From Streptomyces sp. NRRL S-1022 (GTDB lineage Bacteria; Actinomycetota; Actinomycetes; Streptomycetales; Streptomycetaceae), in assembly GCF_000720135.1 (NCBI RefSeq), contig NZ_JOIU01000023.1:72439-136438 (forward strand): 64,000 bases of DNA, written 5' to 3'. This document shows positions 24,832-36,757 of this stretch, one piece after another. The position numbers were made by a program, and so were the translations under genes. The notes below the pieces were generated by a model, which saw only the letters and a list, made by a program, of their open reading frames with translations, made no database searches and was not told where the DNA came from. How positions within the stretch are numbered: position 1 is the stretch's first letter; each line of letters starts with the position of its first letter.

Positions 24832-25601
24832 GCGACGCCAACGGCACCCACGGAGGCGACGGGGTGAACGGCTCCGCGAACGGGGTGAACCCCGAGAAGG
24901 ACCTCTCCGCCTCCAACCTCCCCGGCCACCGCGGCCGGGGCGGCGAGGAGATCCGCGTCCAGCGCGGCATGTTCGGCGCCGACAACGGCGGCGACACCTC
25001 CGGCTACGGCGGCCTGGTCCGCTCGGTCCGGCTCCCGGGGCCGGCGGCCCGGCCCTACGGCGGCTGGTTCGACGAGGTCGCCGACGAACTGGAAGGCGCC
25101 CTGGAGGAGCAGGGCCTCCTGCCCGGAAACGCCATCGAGAAGACGGTCGTCGACCGCGGCGAGCTGACCTTCCACATCGAACGCGAGCACCTGCCCCGCG
25201 TCGCCCGCACCCTGCGCGACGACCCGGCCCTGCGCTTCGAGCTGTGCACGGGCGTCAGCGGCGTCCACTACCCGAACGACAAGGGCCGCGAGCTGCACGC
25301 CGTCTACCACCTGCGCTCGATCACCCACAACCGGCTGATCCGCCTTGAGGTCAGCGCCCCCGACAGCGACCCGCGCATCCCGTCGCTGGTCTCCGTCTAC
25401 CCGACCAACGACTGGCACGAGCGCGAGACCTACGACTTCTTCGGGATCGTCTTCGACGGTCACCCGGCCCTGACCCGGATCATGATGCCCGACGACTGGC
25501 AGGGCCACCCGCAGCGCAAGGACTACCCCCTCGGCGGCATCCCCGTCGAGTACAAGGGCGCCCAGATCCCGGCTCCGGACCAGCGGAGGTCGTACTCGTG
25601 A
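24828..25601 (+). CDS. nuoC: NADH-quinone oxidoreductase subunit C
   Basis: A 257-residue peripheral-arm subunit of the 30-kDa family. The conserved core [15 protein letters not shown] and the family signature [20 protein letters not shown] are present, ending [15 protein letters not shown]. The first 60 or so residues form a Gly- and Asn-rich low-complexity extension before the conserved region. The GTG at 24828 overlaps the nuoB stop by 4 nt, and its own stop overlaps the GTG of nuoD, so translation is coupled across three genes. Confidence 0.97.
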   Translation: MSDANGTHGGDGVNGSANGVNPEKDLSASNLPGHRGRGGEEIRVQRGMFGADNGGDTSGYGGLVRSVRLPGPAARPYGGWFDEVADELEGALEEQGLLPGNAIEKTVVDRGELTFHIEREHLPRVARTLRDDPALRFELCTGVSGVHYPNDKGRELHAVYHLRSITHNRLIRLEVSAPDSDPRIPSLVSVYPTNDWHERETYDFFGIVFDGHPALTRIMMPDDWQGHPQRKDYPLGGIPVEYKGAQIPAPDQRRSYS

Positions 25602-26938
25602 GCACGCAGTCAGCATCCGCCGCGTCGGCCGCGTCCGCACGCGAGACCACCGAGGGCACGGTATATACGGTCACCGGTGGCGACTGGGACGAGGTCGTCC
25701 AGTCCGCGGCCCGCGCCGACGACGAACGCATCGTCGTCAACATGGGTCCGCAGCACCCGTCCACCCACGGGGTGCTCCGCCTGATCCTGGAGATCGAGGG
25801 CGAGACGGTCACCGAGGCCCGCTGCGGCATCGGCTACCTCCACACCGGCATCGAGAAGAACCTCGAGTACCGCACGTGGACGCAGGGCACCACCTTCGTC
25901 ACGCGCATGGACTACCTGACGTCCTTCTTCAACGAGACCGCCTACTGCCTCGCCGTCGAGAAGCTCCTCGGCATCGAGGACCAGATCACCGAGCGCGCCA
26001 AGATCATCCGGGTGCTCCTGATGGAGCTGAACCGGCTCTCCTCGCACCTGGTGTGCATCGCCACCGGCGGCATGGAACTGGGCGCCACCACGATCATGAT
26101 CTACGGATTCCGTGATCGTGAAATGATTCTCGACATCTACGAGCTCATCACGGGCCTGCGCATGAACCACGCGTACATCCGGCCCGGCGGACTCGCCCAG
26201 GACCTGCCGCCCGGCGCGGTGGACCAGATCCGCGAGTTCGTGAAGAAGATGCAGAAGAACCTCCCGGAGTACGACAAGCTCGCCACCGGGAACCCCATCT
26301 TCAAGGCCCGCATGCAGGACGTCGGCTACCTCGACCTGGCCGGCTGCATGGCCCTCGGTGCGACCGGCCCGATCCTGCGCGCCACCGGCCTCCCGCACGA
26401 CCTGCGCAAGACGCAGCCGTACTGCGACTACGAGACGTACGACTTCGACGTCCCGACCGCCGACTCCTGCGACGCCTACGGCCGCTTCCTCATCCGCCTG
26501 GAGGAGATGCGCCAGTCCCTCAGGATCGTCGAGCAGTGCCTGGACCGGCTCCAGCCCGGCCCGGTCATGGTCGCCGACAAGAAGATCGCCTGGCCCGCCC
26601 AGCTCGCCCTGGGACCGGACGGGCTCGGCAACTCCCTCGACCACATCAAGAAGATCATGGGCACCTCCATGGAGGCCCTGATCCACCACTTCAAGCTGGT
26701 CACCGAGGGCTTCCGCGTCCCGCCGGGACAGGCGTACACGGCCGTCGAGTCACCCAAGGGCGAACTCGGGGTGCATGCCGTCTCCGACGGCGGCACCCGC
26801 CCCTACCGGGTCCACTTCCGCGACCCGTCCTTCACCAACCTGCAGGCCATGGCGGCGATGTGCGAGGGCGGCCAGGTCGCCGACGTCATCGTCGCCGTCG
26901 CGTCCATCGACCCCGTGATGGGAGGCGTCGACCGGTGA
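25598..26938 (+). CDS. nuoD: NADH-quinone oxidoreductase subunit D
   Basis: A 446-residue 49-kDa-family subunit that forms the quinone pocket together with NuoB. The segment [18 protein letters not shown] holds the His and Tyr environment of the quinone head. [19 protein letters not shown] and the C-terminal [20 protein letters not shown] are conserved. The first 45 residues are a Ser/Ala-rich extension, common in actinomycetes. It is joined to both neighbours by 4-nt overlaps. Confidence 0.98.
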   Translation: MSTQSASAASAASARETTEGTVYTVTGGDWDEVVQSAARADDERIVVNMGPQHPSTHGVLRLILEIEGETVTEARCGIGYLHTGIEKNLEYRTWTQGTTFVTRMDYLTSFFNETAYCLAVEKLLGIEDQITERAKIIRVLLMELNRLSSHLVCIATGGMELGATTIMIYGFRDREMILDIYELITGLRMNHAYIRPGGLAQDLPPGAVDQIREFVKKMQKNLPEYDKLATGNPIFKARMQDVGYLDLAGCMALGATGPILRATGLPHDLRKTQPYCDYETYDFDVPTADSCDAYGRFLIRLEEMRQSLRIVEQCLDRLQPGPVMVADKKIAWPAQLALGPDGLGNSLDHIKKIMGTSMEALIHHFKLVTEGFRVPPGQAYTAVESPKGELGVHAVSDGGTRPYRVHFRDPSFTNLQAMAAMCEGGQVADVIVAVASIDPVMGGVDR

Positions 26939-27801
26939 CCACCTCTTCTTCGGAGCGGGGCGTCAGCCTGGGCATGCCCGAACTGCCCGCGCCCGCCTAC
27001 CCGGACGACGTCAGGGCCCGCCTGGAGACGGACGCGCGCGAGATCATCGCGCGCTACCCCGACTCGCGGTCCGCCCTGCTGCCGCTCCTCCACCTCGTGC
27101 AGTCGGAGGAGGGCCACGTCACGCGCACCGGCATGCAGTTCTGCGCGGACATGCTGGGCCTGACCACAGCCGAGGTCACCGCCGTCGCCACCTTCTACAC
27201 GATGTACCGGCGCCGGCCCTCCGGCGACTACCAGGTCGGCGTGTGCACCAACACGCTGTGCGCGGTGATGGGCGGCGACGCGATCTTCGAGGCCCTCCAG
27301 GAACACCTGGGCCTCGGCAACGGCGAGACCACCGACGACGGCAAGGTCACCCTGGAGCACATCGAGTGCAACGCGGCCTGCGACTTCGCGCCGGTGGTCA
27401 TGGTCAACTGGGAGTTCTTCGACAACCAGACCCCGGCGAGCGCCAAGCGCCTGGTCGACGAACTGCGCGCGGGGCGCCCCGCACAGCCCACGCGAGGGGC
27501 GCGGCTGTGCACCTTCAAGGAGACCGCGCGGATCCTGGCCGGCTTCCCCGACGAGCGGCCCGGGGCCGTCGAGGAGGGCGGCAGTGCGGGACCCGCGTCG
27601 CTGGTGGGCCTTCGCCTGGCAAGGGGAGAGGCCGCATCCGCACGCGTGGTCCATCCGCGCGGAGGTCCGCAGGGGGAACCGCAGGACAGGGTGCACGAGC
27701 CGTCGCCGGCCGAGCACCTCAGTTCCCATGACGCGCCGCAGGAGACATCGGCCTCCGACCCGGCCCACCCGGCAGGGCCTACCGCCGAGGAGGGGGAGTG
27801 A
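26935..27801 (+). CDS. nuoE: NADH-quinone oxidoreductase subunit E
   Basis: A 288-residue 24-kDa-family subunit with a [2Fe-2S] cluster (N1a). Ligands are the C-x4-C of [12 protein letters not shown] and the C-x3-C of [16 protein letters not shown]. It is about 80 residues longer than a typical NuoE because of a C-terminal low-complexity extension after residue 205 that ends in acidic residues (AEEGE). That extension could help assembly, but there is no direct evidence. The GTG at 26935 overlaps the nuoD stop. Its stop shares one base with the nuoF start. Confidence 0.96.
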   Translation: MTTSSSERGVSLGMPELPAPAYPDDVRARLETDAREIIARYPDSRSALLPLLHLVQSEEGHVTRTGMQFCADMLGLTTAEVTAVATFYTMYRRRPSGDYQVGVCTNTLCAVMGGDAIFEALQEHLGLGNGETTDDGKVTLEHIECNAACDFAPVVMVNWEFFDNQTPASAKRLVDELRAGRPAQPTRGARLCTFKETARILAGFPDERPGAVEEGGSAGPASLVGLRLARGEAASARVVHPRGGPQGEPQDRVHEPSPAEHLSSHDAPQETSASDPAHPAGPTAEEGE

Positions 27802-29147
27802 TGACCGTGGCATCCGAGCTGAAGGACATGAGCCCCGAGAAGCTGCTCGCACCCGTGCTGTCGGCCTTCTGGGACGAGGACCGGTCCTGGTCGCTGGACG
27901 TCTACCGGAGGCACGAGGGATACGAGGGGCTCCGCAAGGCCCTCGCCATGTCGCCGGACGACCTGATCGCGTACGTCAAGGAGTCCGGGCTGCGAGGCCG
28001 CGGCGGCGCGGGATTCCCGACCGGAATGAAGTGGCAGTTCATTCCTCAGGGTGATGGGAAACCGCACTATCTAGTTGTCAACGCCGACGAGTCGGAGCCG
28101 GGCACCTGCAAGGACATCCCGCTCCTCTTCGCGAACCCGCACAGCCTCATCGAGGGCATTGTGATCGCGTGCTATGCCATCAGGTCGTCGCATGCCTTCA
28201 TCTATCTGCGTGGTGAAGTCGTCCCTGTGCTGCGGCGGCTGCACGAGGCCGTGCGCGAGGCCTACGCGGCGGGCTACCTCGGCGAGAACATCCTGGGCAG
28301 CGGACTCGACCTCCAGCTCACCGTGCACGCGGGTGCGGGCGCGTACATCTGCGGTGAGGAGACCGCACTGCTCGACTCGCTCGAAGGCCGCCGTGGTCAA
28401 CCGCGGCTCCGTCCCCCCTTCCCTGCGGTGGAAGGCCTCTACGCCTGTCCGACTGTGGTGAATAACGTCGAGTCGATCGCGTCAGTTCCCGCCATCCTGA
28501 AAAACGGGAAAGAATGGTTCAGGTCGATGGGCAGCGAGAAGTCCCCGGGCTTCACGCTCTACTCGCTCAGCGGCCACGTCGCGAGCCCCGGCCAGTACGA
28601 GGCCCCGCTCGGCATCACCCTGCGCCAGCTCCTCGACATGAGCGGCGGCATGCGGCCGGGCCACCGCCTGAAGTTCTGGACACCGGGCGGCTCCTCGACG
28701 CCGATGTTCACCGACGAGCACCTCGACGTCCCCCTGGACTACGAGGGCGTCGGCGCCGCCGGCTCCATGCTCGGCACCAAGGCGCTGCAGTGCTTCGACG
28801 AGACGACCTGCGTGGTGCGGGCCGTGACCCGCTGGACCGAGTTCTACGCCCACGAGTCCTGCGGCAAGTGCACGCCCTGCCGCGAAGGAACGTACTGGCT
28901 GGTGCAGCTGCTGCGGGACATCGAGGCCGGCAAGGGCGTCATGTCCGACCTCGACAAGCTCGCCGACATCGCCGACAACATCAACGGCAAGTCCTTCTGC
29001 GCCCTCGGTGACGGTGCAGCATCACCGATCTTCTCCTCGCTGAAGTACTTCCGTGAGGAGTACGAGCAGCACATCACCGGCCGGGGCTGCCCCTTCGACC
29101 CGGCCAAGTCGACGGCCTGGGCGGACCGCCCGGAGGTGAACGCATGA
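27801..29147 (+). CDS. nuoF: NADH-quinone oxidoreductase subunit F (NADH/FMN site)
   Basis: A 448-residue subunit that oxidises NADH. The FMN/NADH-binding glycine loop is [14 protein letters not shown] (residues about 65-78), continued by [12 protein letters not shown]. The [4Fe-4S] N3 ligands lie in [12 protein letters not shown] and in [12 protein letters not shown] 27801 is used; the GTG directly before it lies on the nuoE stop. Several internal stretches (for example 28041-28079) use codons rare for this genome, such as CTA, AAA and GTT. Confidence 0.97.
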   Translation: MTVASELKDMSPEKLLAPVLSAFWDEDRSWSLDVYRRHEGYEGLRKALAMSPDDLIAYVKESGLRGRGGAGFPTGMKWQFIPQGDGKPHYLVVNADESEPGTCKDIPLLFANPHSLIEGIVIACYAIRSSHAFIYLRGEVVPVLRRLHEAVREAYAAGYLGENILGSGLDLQLTVHAGAGAYICGEETALLDSLEGRRGQPRLRPPFPAVEGLYACPTVVNNVESIASVPAILKNGKEWFRSMGSEKSPGFTLYSLSGHVASPGQYEAPLGITLRQLLDMSGGMRPGHRLKFWTPGGSSTPMFTDEHLDVPLDYEGVGAAGSMLGTKALQCFDETTCVVRAVTRWTEFYAHESCGKCTPCREGTYWLVQLLRDIEAGKGVMSDLDKLADIADNINGKSFCALGDGAASPIFSSLKYFREEYEQHITGRGCPFDPAKSTAWADRPEVNA

Positions 29148-31648
29148 CCGTGACCACCAACGCTCCCGCGGGTGGCGGAGAGGCGGCGGTCCCGCCGGAG
29201 GACCTCGTCACGCTGACGATCGACGGCATCGAGATCAGCGTGCCCAAGGGCACCCTGGTCATCCGGGCCGCCGAGCAGCTCGGCATCGAGATCCCCCGGT
29301 TCTGCGACCACCCCCTCCTGGACCCGGCCGGCGCCTGCCGCCAGTGCATCGTCGAGGTCGAGGGCCAGCGCAAGCCGATGGCGTCCTGCACGATCACCTG
29401 CACCGACGGGATGGTGGTGAAGACCCACCTGACCTCACCGGTCGCCGAGAAGGCCCAGCACGGCGTGATGGAGCTGCTGCTCATCAACCACCCGCTGGAC
29501 TGCCCGGTCTGCGACAAGGGCGGCGAGTGCCCGCTGCAGAACCAGGCGATGTCGCACGGCAACGCCGAGTCCCGCTTCGACGGCAAGAAGCGGACCTACG
29601 AGAAGCCCGTACCGATCTCCACCCAGGTGCTGCTCGACCGCGAGCGGTGCGTGCTGTGCGCCCGCTGCACCCGCTTCTCCAACCAGATCGCGGGCGACCC
29701 GATGATCGAACTGGTCGAGCGGGGCGCGCTCCAGCAGGTCGGCACCGGCGAGGGCGACCCGTTCGAGTCCTACTTCTCCGGCAACACCATCCAGATCTGC
29801 CCGGTCGGCGCGCTCACCTCCGCCGCCTACCGGTTCCGCTCCCGCCCCTTCGACCTCGTCTCCTCGCCGTCGGTCTGCGAGCACTGCGCCGGCGGCTGCG
29901 CCACCCGCACCGACCACCGGCGCGGCAAGGTCATGCGGCGCCTCGCCGCCAACGACCCCGAGGTCAACGAGGAGTGGATCTGCGACAAGGGACGCTTCGC
30001 GTTCCGGTACGCGCAGCAGAGGGACCGCCTCGACACCCCGCTGGTGCGCAGCGCCGACGGCGTGCTGGAACCCGCCTCCTGGCCCGAGGCACTGGAGGCG
30101 GCGGCGCGCGGCCTGACCGCCGCCCGTTCCCGGGCCGGCGTCCTCATCGGGGGCCGGCTGACCGTGGAGGACGCCTACGCGTACAGCAAGTTCGCGCGCG
30201 TGGCACTCGACACCAACGACATCGACTTCCGCGCGCGCCTGCACAGCGGTGAGGAGGCCGACTTCCTGGCCGCGCAGGTCGCCGGCCGCGGCCGTGACCT
30301 CGACGGTACGGGCGTCACGTACACGTCCCTGGAGAAGGCACCCGCCGTACTGCTGGCCGGCTTCGAGTCGGAGGAGGAGGCACCCGGCGTCTTCCTGCGG
30401 CTGCGCAAGGCCTGGCGCAAGCACAAGCAGCAGGTGTTCGCGCTGGCCACACACGCCACCCGGGGTCTGGAGAAGGCCGGCGGCACGCTGCTGCCGGCCG
30501 CACCGGGCACCGAGACGGAGTGGCTGGACGCCCTCGCCGCCGGCGTCGGTCTGGAGGAGCCCGGCACGCGTGCCGCCGAGGCCCTGCGCACCGAGGGCGC
30601 CGTCATCGTCGTAGGGGAGCGGCTCGCCGGGGTCGCGGGCGGTCTCACCGCCGCCCTGCGCGCCGCCACCGCGACCGGCGCCGAACTGGTGTGGATCCCG
30701 CGCCGGGCCGGTGAGCGCGGTGCCGTCGAGGCGGGCGCGCTGCCCTCGCTGCTGCCGGGCGGCCGCCCGGCGACCGACCCGCGCGCGCGGGAGGAGGTCG
30801 CCGCCGTCTGGGGGCTCGCCGAACTCCCGCCGCGCTACGGCCGGGACACCCACCAGATCATCGACGCCGCCGCCAACGGCGAACTGTCCGCGCTGGTGGT
30901 CGCCGGGGTGGAGGTCGCCGACCTGCCCGACCCGGCACACGCGCGTGAGGCGCTGCACGGCGTCGGCTTCCTGGTCTCGCTGGAGCTGCGGCCCAGCGAG
31001 GTCACCGAGCACGCCGATGTCGTCCTGCCGGTCGCCGCGGTGGTCGAGAAGGCGGGCACCTTCCTCAACTGGGAAGGCCGCGTGCGCTTCTTCGAGACCG
31101 CGCTCAAGCCCGACCAGATGACCCGCCGGCTCGCGCCGACCGACACGCGCGTGCTGCAGATGCTCGCCGACGCCATGGACGTCCACCTGGGCCTGCCGGA
31201 TCTGCGCACCACGCGCGCGGAGATCGACCGGCTCGGCCCCTGGGACGGCCCCCGCGCCGGCGGCCCCATGGAGTCCGCGGGCGTGCTGCCCCGTCCGGCC
31301 GTCGGCGAGGCCGTACTCGCCGGACACCGGCTGCTGCTCGACCAGGGCGTCCTCCAGGAGGGCGACGAGGCGCTCGCCGGCACCCGGCACGCCGCACGCG
31401 CGCGCGTGTCCGCCGCGACCGCCGCCGAGGCGGGCGTCGCGGACGGCGCACCCCTGGCCGTCACCGGCCCCGCCGGCACGGTCGAACTGCCCATCCAGAT
31501 CACCGACATGCCCGACCGGGTGGTCTGGCTCCCGTTGAACTCCACCGGTTCCGGCGTCGCCTCCGACACCGGGGCGCGGCCCGGTTCCCTCGTCCGTATC
31601 GGCCCGGCGGCTGCCGCCGGAGAGGCCCCCAAGGAGGTGGAGGCATGA
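29144..31648 (+). CDS. nuoG: NADH-quinone oxidoreductase subunit G
   Basis: An 834-residue large subunit of the peripheral arm. Residues 20-115 hold a [2Fe-2S] domain ([20 protein letters not shown]). The segment [13 protein letters not shown] and the His-Cys cluster region before it follow. [16 protein letters not shown] and [16 protein letters not shown] supply further [4Fe-4S] ligands. [18 protein letters not shown] starts the molybdopterin-oxidoreductase-like part, which in complex I is structural. The C-terminal aspartate-decarboxylase-like barrel is present at residues about 740-834. ATG 29144 overlaps the nuoF stop. Confidence 0.97.
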   Translation: MTVTTNAPAGGGEAAVPPEDLVTLTIDGIEISVPKGTLVIRAAEQLGIEIPRFCDHPLLDPAGACRQCIVEVEGQRKPMASCTITCTDGMVVKTHLTSPVAEKAQHGVMELLLINHPLDCPVCDKGGECPLQNQAMSHGNAESRFDGKKRTYEKPVPISTQVLLDRERCVLCARCTRFSNQIAGDPMIELVERGALQQVGTGEGDPFESYFSGNTIQICPVGALTSAAYRFRSRPFDLVSSPSVCEHCAGGCATRTDHRRGKVMRRLAANDPEVNEEWICDKGRFAFRYAQQRDRLDTPLVRSADGVLEPASWPEALEAAARGLTAARSRAGVLIGGRLTVEDAYAYSKFARVALDTNDIDFRARLHSGEEADFLAAQVAGRGRDLDGTGVTYTSLEKAPAVLLAGFESEEEAPGVFLRLRKAWRKHKQQVFALATHATRGLEKAGGTLLPAAPGTETEWLDALAAGVGLEEPGTRAAEALRTEGAVIVVGERLAGVAGGLTAALRAATATGAELVWIPRRAGERGAVEAGALPSLLPGGRPATDPRAREEVAAVWGLAELPPRYGRDTHQIIDAAANGELSALVVAGVEVADLPDPAHAREALHGVGFLVSLELRPSEVTEHADVVLPVAAVVEKAGTFLNWEGRVRFFETALKPDQMTRRLAPTDTRVLQMLADAMDVHLGLPDLRTTRAEIDRLGPWDGPRAGGPMESAGVLPRPAVGEAVLAGHRLLLDQGVLQEGDEALAGTRHAARARVSAATAAEAGVADGAPLAVTGPAGTVELPIQITDMPDRVVWLPLNSTGSGVASDTGARPGSLVRIGPAAAAGEAPKEVEA

Positions 31649-33009
31649 GCCCGTACCTCGCCGCTGAAGACCTCTCGATGTTCGGCCGCGACCCCTGGTG
31701 GCTGGTCGTCGTCAAGGCGGTGTTCTGCTTCGCCTTCCTGATGGTGACCGTGCTGTTCTCCATCGTCTGGGAGCGCAAGGTCGTCGCCTGGATGCAGCTG
31801 CGCATCGGCCCCAACCGGCACGGCCCCTGGGGCATGCTCCAGTCCCTCGCCGACGGCGTGAAACTGATGCTCAAGGAAGACCTCATCGTCAAACGCGCGG
31901 ACAAGGTGGTCTACGTCCTCGCGCCGATCGTCGCGGCCATCCCGGCCTTCATGGCGATCGCGGTGATCCCCTTCGGGCCGGCCGGCAACGAGATCTCGAT
32001 CTTCGGTCACCGCACCGCGATGCAGCTCACCGACCTGCCGATCGCGATGCTCTACATCCTCGCGGTCGCCTCGGTCGGCATCTACGGCATCGTCCTCGCC
32101 GGCTGGAGCTCCGGATCCACCTATCCGCTCCTCGGCGGCCTGCGCTCCTGCGCGCAGATGATCTCGTACGAGATCGCCATGGGCGCCGCGTTCGCCTCCG
32201 TGTTCCTCTACTCGGGGTCGATGTCGACGTCCACGATCGTCGAGCAGCAGCACGACCGCTGGTACATCCTGCTGCTGCCGGTCTCCTTCATCCTGTACAT
32301 CGTCACGATGGTCGGCGAGACAAACCGCGCCCCCTTCGACATGCCGGAGTCCGAGGGCGACCTGGTCGGCGGCTTCAACACCGAGTACTCCTCGATCAAG
32401 TTCGCGATGTTCATGCTCGCCGAGTACGTGAACATGGTGACCGTCTCGGCCGTCTCCACCACCCTGTTCCTCGGCGGCTGGCGCGCGCCCTGGCCGGTCA
32501 GCAGCTTCTGGGAGGGCGCGAACCACGGCTGGTGGCCGCTGCTCTGGTTCGTCATCAAGGTGCAGCTGCTGCTGTTCTTCTTCATCTGGCTGCGCGGCAC
32601 GCTCCCGCGGGTCCGCTACGACCAGCTGATGAAGCTCGGCTGGAAGGTCCTCATCCCGGTCTCGGTGACCTGGCTGATGCTGGTCGCGACCGTCCGCGCG
32701 CTGCGCAACGAGAACTACGACTTCGCCGACATCGCGCTCTACGTCGGCGGCGGTGTCCTCGCCCTGCTGCTGATCTCCTTCGTCGCCGACATGTTCCGCG
32801 ACAAGGGGAGGACCGCCGAGCAGCCCGCCGGCCCGGAGCCGGCCTTCGACCCGATGGCGGGCGGGTTCCCCGTACCACCGCTGCCCGGACAGCAGCTGCC
32901 GCCGGTGCCCAGGCGCCGCTCCAGCCGGGAGCGGGAGCTGATTGTCAGTGGTGGGCCGGACACTGTCAGTGACGGATCTTCGGATGGAAAGGAGGCGTCC
33001 GATGGCTGA
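31645..33009 (+). CDS. nuoH: NADH-quinone oxidoreductase subunit H
   Basis: A 454-residue membrane subunit with about eight helices that links the quinone site to the proton pumps. Conserved cytoplasmic loops are [19 protein letters not shown] and [19 protein letters not shown], the latter containing the acidic cluster at the quinone tunnel. A Pro/Ser-rich C-terminal extension of about 60 residues follows the last helix. Its last codons overlap the start of nuoI, whose ribosome-binding site therefore lies within nuoH. Confidence 0.97.
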   Translation: MSPYLAAEDLSMFGRDPWWLVVVKAVFCFAFLMVTVLFSIVWERKVVAWMQLRIGPNRHGPWGMLQSLADGVKLMLKEDLIVKRADKVVYVLAPIVAAIPAFMAIAVIPFGPAGNEISIFGHRTAMQLTDLPIAMLYILAVASVGIYGIVLAGWSSGSTYPLLGGLRSCAQMISYEIAMGAAFASVFLYSGSMSTSTIVEQQHDRWYILLLPVSFILYIVTMVGETNRAPFDMPESEGDLVGGFNTEYSSIKFAMFMLAEYVNMVTVSAVSTTLFLGGWRAPWPVSSFWEGANHGWWPLLWFVIKVQLLLFFFIWLRGTLPRVRYDQLMKLGWKVLIPVSVTWLMLVATVRALRNENYDFADIALYVGGGVLALLLISFVADMFRDKGRTAEQPAGPEPAFDPMAGGFPVPPLPGQQLPPVPRRRSSRERELIVSGGPDTVSDGSSDGKEASDG

Positions 33010-33649
33010 GGAGCCTCAGGAGACCGGGCAGCCCAAGCCCGGCTTCCAGAACCCCGTGGCCGGCTTCGGCGTGACCTTCAAGGCCATGTTCAAGAAGCGG
33101 CTGACCGAGCAGTACCCGGAGCAGAAGAAGACCACGGCTCCGCGGTTCCACGGACGGCACCAGCTCAACCGCCATCCGGACGGCCTGGAGAAGTGCGTCG
33201 GCTGCGAGCTGTGCGCCTGGGCCTGCCCCGCCGACGCCATCTACGTGGAGGGCGCCGACAACACCGACGAGGAACGCTACTCGCCGGGCGAGCGGTACGG
33301 CCGCGTCTACCAGATCAACTACGCCCGCTGCATCCTGTGCGGCCTGTGCATCGAAGCGTGCCCCACACGCGCGTTGACGATGACCAACGAGTTCGAGCTG
33401 GCCGACTCTAGCCGCGCCAACCTCATCTACACCAAGGAGCAGCTGCTCGCCGGTCTCGAAGAGGGCATGGTCGACACACCGCACGCGATCTTCCCGGGGA
33501 CGGACGAGCAGGACTACTACCGCGGCCTGGTCACGCAGGCCGCGCCCGGCACCGTCCGCCAGACCGCCGTCTCCAAGGGAGAGGTCCCGCAGGAGGCCGC
33601 GTCCACGTTCGGCGAGGACGAGCCGGCCTCCGGGAAGGTGATCGGCTGA
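33002..33649 (+). CDS. nuoI: NADH-quinone oxidoreductase subunit I
   Basis: A 215-residue subunit with two [4Fe-4S] clusters (N6a and N6b). The two C-x2-C-x2-C-x3-C-P motifs are [12 protein letters not shown] and [15 protein letters not shown] 33002 is used because a strong GGAAAGGAGG site lies directly upstream; the frame is open before that but is nuoH coding sequence. It overlaps nuoH by eight bases, and its stop overlaps the nuoJ ATG by one base. Confidence 0.97.
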   Translation: MAEEPQETGQPKPGFQNPVAGFGVTFKAMFKKRLTEQYPEQKKTTAPRFHGRHQLNRHPDGLEKCVGCELCAWACPADAIYVEGADNTDEERYSPGERYGRVYQINYARCILCGLCIEACPTRALTMTNEFELADSSRANLIYTKEQLLAGLEEGMVDTPHAIFPGTDEQDYYRGLVTQAAPGTVRQTAVSKGEVPQEAASTFGEDEPASGKVIG

Positions 33650-34494
33650 TGAGCGCGCAGCACCTCGCCGCCTACACCACCTCCACCGGTGAGGCCTTCC
33701 AGTTCTGGGCCCTCGGCACGATCGCGGTGCTCGGTGCCCTGTGCACCGTCTTCATGAAGAAGACCGTGCACAGCGCGCTCTGCCTCGCCGGCACCATGAT
33801 CGTCCTGGCGGTGTTCTACCTCGCCAACGGCGCCTACTTCCTCGGGATCGTGCAGATCGTCGTCTACACCGGCGCGATCATGATGCTGTTCCTGTTCGTG
33901 GTGATGCTCGTCGGCGTCACCGCCGCGGACTCCCTGAAGGAGACCATCAAGGGCCAGCGCTGGCTGGCCCTCCTGTGCGGCGTCGGCTTCGGTGTCCTGC
34001 TGTTCGCCGGCATCGGCAACGCCTCCCTGAAGCAGTTCGACGGCACCGGCCAGGCGAACGCGAACGGCAACGTGGAGGGCCTCGCCACCCTCATCTTCAC
34101 CAAGTACGTCTTCGCCTTCGAAATCACCGGCGCGCTGCTCATCACGGCCGCCGTCGGCGCCATGGTGCTCACCCACCGGGAGCGCACCGAGCGGGTCAAA
34201 ACCCAGCGCGAGCTGTCCGAACAACGCATCCGCGAGGGCGCGCACATCCCGCCGCTGCCCGCCCCCGGTGTCTACGCCCGGCACAACGCCGTGGACATCG
34301 CGGGCCTGCTGCCCGACGGCACCCCGTCCGAGCTGACCGTCAGCAAGACGCTGCGCGAACGCGGCCAGATCCGTGACGTGTCCGCGGAGGCGCTCAACGA
34401 CCTGCGAGCGCTGGAGCAGCGCGCGCAGGAGCGCCTGGAGCGCAGGGCGATCGAGCCGGAGACGTTCAAGCGGCCCGAGGAGGCGTCGAAGTGA
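33649..34494 (+). CDS. nuoJ: NADH-quinone oxidoreductase subunit J
   Basis: A 281-residue membrane subunit with five predicted helices in its first 175 residues, including [20 protein letters not shown], which carries the flexible pi-bulge helix important for coupling. The C-terminal 100 residues are charged and soluble, longer than in most bacteria and typical for actinomycetes. It overlaps nuoI by one base and nuoK by four. Confidence 0.96.
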   Translation: MSAQHLAAYTTSTGEAFQFWALGTIAVLGALCTVFMKKTVHSALCLAGTMIVLAVFYLANGAYFLGIVQIVVYTGAIMMLFLFVVMLVGVTAADSLKETIKGQRWLALLCGVGFGVLLFAGIGNASLKQFDGTGQANANGNVEGLATLIFTKYVFAFEITGALLITAAVGAMVLTHRERTERVKTQRELSEQRIREGAHIPPLPAPGVYARHNAVDIAGLLPDGTPSELTVSKTLRERGQIRDVSAEALNDLRALEQRAQERLERRAIEPETFKRPEEASK

Positions 34495-34790
34495 ACCCGG
34501 TCAACTACCTCTACCTCGCCGCCCTGTTGTTCACGATCGGTGCGACCGGCGTACTGATCCGGCGCAACGCCATCGTGGTCTTCATGTGCATCGAGCTGAT
34601 GCTGAACGCCTGCAACCTCGCGTTCGTCACCTTCTCCCGGATGCACGGCAACCTCGACGGCCAGATCATCGCGTTCTTCACGATGGTCGTCGCCGCCGCG
34701 GAGGTCGTGGTGGGCCTCGCGATCATCGTGTCGCTGTTCCGTACCCGCCACTCGGCCTCGGTCGACGACGCCAGCCTGATGAAGCTGTAA
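34491..34790 (+). CDS. nuoK: NADH-quinone oxidoreductase subunit K
   Basis: A 99-residue three-helix membrane subunit of the proton path. The conserved acidic residues are visible in [20 protein letters not shown] and in [20 protein letters not shown]. The GTG at 34491 overlaps the nuoJ stop. The length and the two buried Glu residues are standard. Confidence 0.97.
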   Translation: MNPVNYLYLAALLFTIGATGVLIRRNAIVVFMCIELMLNACNLAFVTFSRMHGNLDGQIIAFFTMVVAAAEVVVGLAIIVSLFRTRHSASVDDASLMKL

Positions 34791-34805
34791 GGGGTCGGAA
34801 GAATC

Positions 34806-36752
34806 GTGGAGAACCTGATCGCGCTGCTCATCGCGGCGCCCCTGCTCGGAGCGGCCGTCCTGCTCACCGGCGGCCGGCGCCTGGACCGCGTCGGCCACTG
34901 GATCGGCACGCTCCTGTCGGCCGCCTCCTTCGTGTTCGGCCTCATCCTCTTCGCCGACCTCCTCGGCAAGGGCGCGGAGCACCGCACCCTGACGCAGCAC
35001 CTGTACAGCTGGGTCCCGGTGGCCGGCTTCCAGGCGGACGTCACCTTCCGCCTCGACCAGCTGTCCATGACGTTCGTCCTGCTCATCACGGGCGTCGGCT
35101 CGCTGATCCACCTGTACTCGGTCGGGTACATGGAGCACGACGAGCGGCGCCGCCGCTTCTTCGGCTACCTGAACCTGTTCCTCGCGGCGATGCTGCTGCT
35201 CGTCCTCGCCGACAACTACCTGCTGCTGTACGTCGGCTGGGAGGGCGTCGGCCTCGCCTCGTACCTGCTGATCGGCTTCTGGCAGCACAAGCCCAGCGCC
35301 GCCACGGCCGCGAAGAAGGCCTTCCTGGTCAACCGGGTCGGCGACATGGGCCTGTCCATCGCGATCATGCTGATGTTCACCACCTTCGGCAGCTTCGCCT
35401 TCGGCCCGGTCCTCGGTCACACCGGTGACACCTCCGAGGGCAGGCTCACCGCGATCGGCCTGATGCTGCTGCTGGCCGCCTGCGGCAAGTCCGCCCAGGT
35501 GCCGCTGCAGTCCTGGCTCGGGGACGCCATGGAGGGCCCGACCCCGGTCTCCGCCCTCATCCACGCGGCGACGATGGTGACCGCGGGTGTCTACCTGATC
35601 GTCCGCTCCGGCGCCATCTTCAACGCCGCCCCCGACGCCCAGCTGGCCGTCACCGTGGTCGGCGCGGTCACCCTCCTGTTCGGTGCGATCGTCGGTTGCG
35701 CCAAGGACGACATCAAGAAGGCGCTGGCCGGCTCCACCATGTCGCAGATCGGCTACATGGTCCTCGCCGCCGGCCTCGGCCCCATCGGCTACGTCTTCGC
35801 GATCATGCACCTGGTGACGCACGGCTTCTTCAAGGCCGGCCTGTTCCTCGGTGCCGGCTCCGTGATGCACGGCATGAACGACGAGGTCGACATGCGCCGC
35901 TACGGCGGCCTGCGCAAGTACATGCCTGTCACCTTCATCACCTTCGGCCTCGGCTACCTCGCCATCATCGGCTTCCCGGGCCTGTCCGGCTTCTTCTCCA
36001 AGGACAAGATCATCGAGGCGGCCTTCGCCAAGGGCGGCACCGAGGGCTGGATCCTCGGCGGCGCGGCCCTGCTCGGCGCGGCCATCACCGCCTTCTACAT
36101 GACGCGCGTGATGCTGATGACGTTCTTCGGGGAGGAACGGTGGCGCAACGCCCCCACCCCGTCCCCGGCCGAACCCAGCGTGGAGCCCGCCGCCGACACC
36201 CGCGGCGAGCACGCCGAGCCGCACCCGCACGAGTCCCCGAAGGTCATGACGATCCCGATGATCGTGCTGGCCGTCGGCTCGGCCTTCGGCGGTGCCTTCT
36301 TCAGCATCGGTGACCGCTTCCTGCACTGGCTGGAGCCCGTCACGGGCCACAGCGAGGGCGACTCGCCGCTCAGCGCGGCCACCGTCACCGGCGCCACCAT
36401 GGTGTGCCTGGTCGTCGGCGTCGCCATCGCCTGGGCCCAGTACGGCCGCAAGCCCGTCCCGGCGGTCGCCCCGCGCGGCTCGCTGCTCACCCGCGCGGCC
36501 CGCCGCGACCTGCTCCAGGACGACTTCAACCACGTGGTCCTGGTGCGCGGCGGCGAGCACCTGACGCGCTCCCTGGTGTACGTCGACCACACCCTGGTCG
36601 ACGGTGTCGTCAACGGCACGGCGGCCGGCTTCGGCGGCCTGTCCGGACGGCTGCGCCGGCTCCAGAACGGCTTCGCCCGCTCCTACGCGGTCTCGATGTT
36701 CGGCGGTGCGGCACTCCTGGTCGCCGCGACCCTGCTGATGAGGGCGGTCTGA
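34806..36752 (+). CDS. nuoL: NADH-quinone oxidoreductase subunit L
   Basis: A 648-residue antiporter-like proton pump subunit with about 14-16 helices and the long lateral helix at its C-terminus. Conserved features include [20 protein letters not shown], the pumping Lys/His region [20 protein letters not shown], and [21 protein letters not shown] low-complexity Pro/Glu/His loop near residue 450 lies between late helices. The GTG start follows nuoK by 15 bases with GGGGTCGGAAG before it. Confidence 0.97.
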   Translation: MENLIALLIAAPLLGAAVLLTGGRRLDRVGHWIGTLLSAASFVFGLILFADLLGKGAEHRTLTQHLYSWVPVAGFQADVTFRLDQLSMTFVLLITGVGSLIHLYSVGYMEHDERRRRFFGYLNLFLAAMLLLVLADNYLLLYVGWEGVGLASYLLIGFWQHKPSAATAAKKAFLVNRVGDMGLSIAIMLMFTTFGSFAFGPVLGHTGDTSEGRLTAIGLMLLLAACGKSAQVPLQSWLGDAMEGPTPVSALIHAATMVTAGVYLIVRSGAIFNAAPDAQLAVTVVGAVTLLFGAIVGCAKDDIKKALAGSTMSQIGYMVLAAGLGPIGYVFAIMHLVTHGFFKAGLFLGAGSVMHGMNDEVDMRRYGGLRKYMPVTFITFGLGYLAIIGFPGLSGFFSKDKIIEAAFAKGGTEGWILGGAALLGAAITAFYMTRVMLMTFFGEERWRNAPTPSPAEPSVEPAADTRGEHAEPHPHESPKVMTIPMIVLAVGSAFGGAFFSIGDRFLHWLEPVTGHSEGDSPLSAATVTGATMVCLVVGVAIAWAQYGRKPVPAVAPRGSLLTRAARRDLLQDDFNHVVLVRGGEHLTRSLVYVDHTLVDGVVNGTAAGFGGLSGRLRRLQNGFARSYAVSMFGGAALLVAATLLMRAV

Positions 36753-36757
36753 TACCG

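Noticed and set aside
30835..32526. Minus-strand frame of 563 codons opposite nuoG and nuoH
   Set aside because: Antisense to two certain complex I genes, with His/Asp/Arg-rich low-complexity translation.
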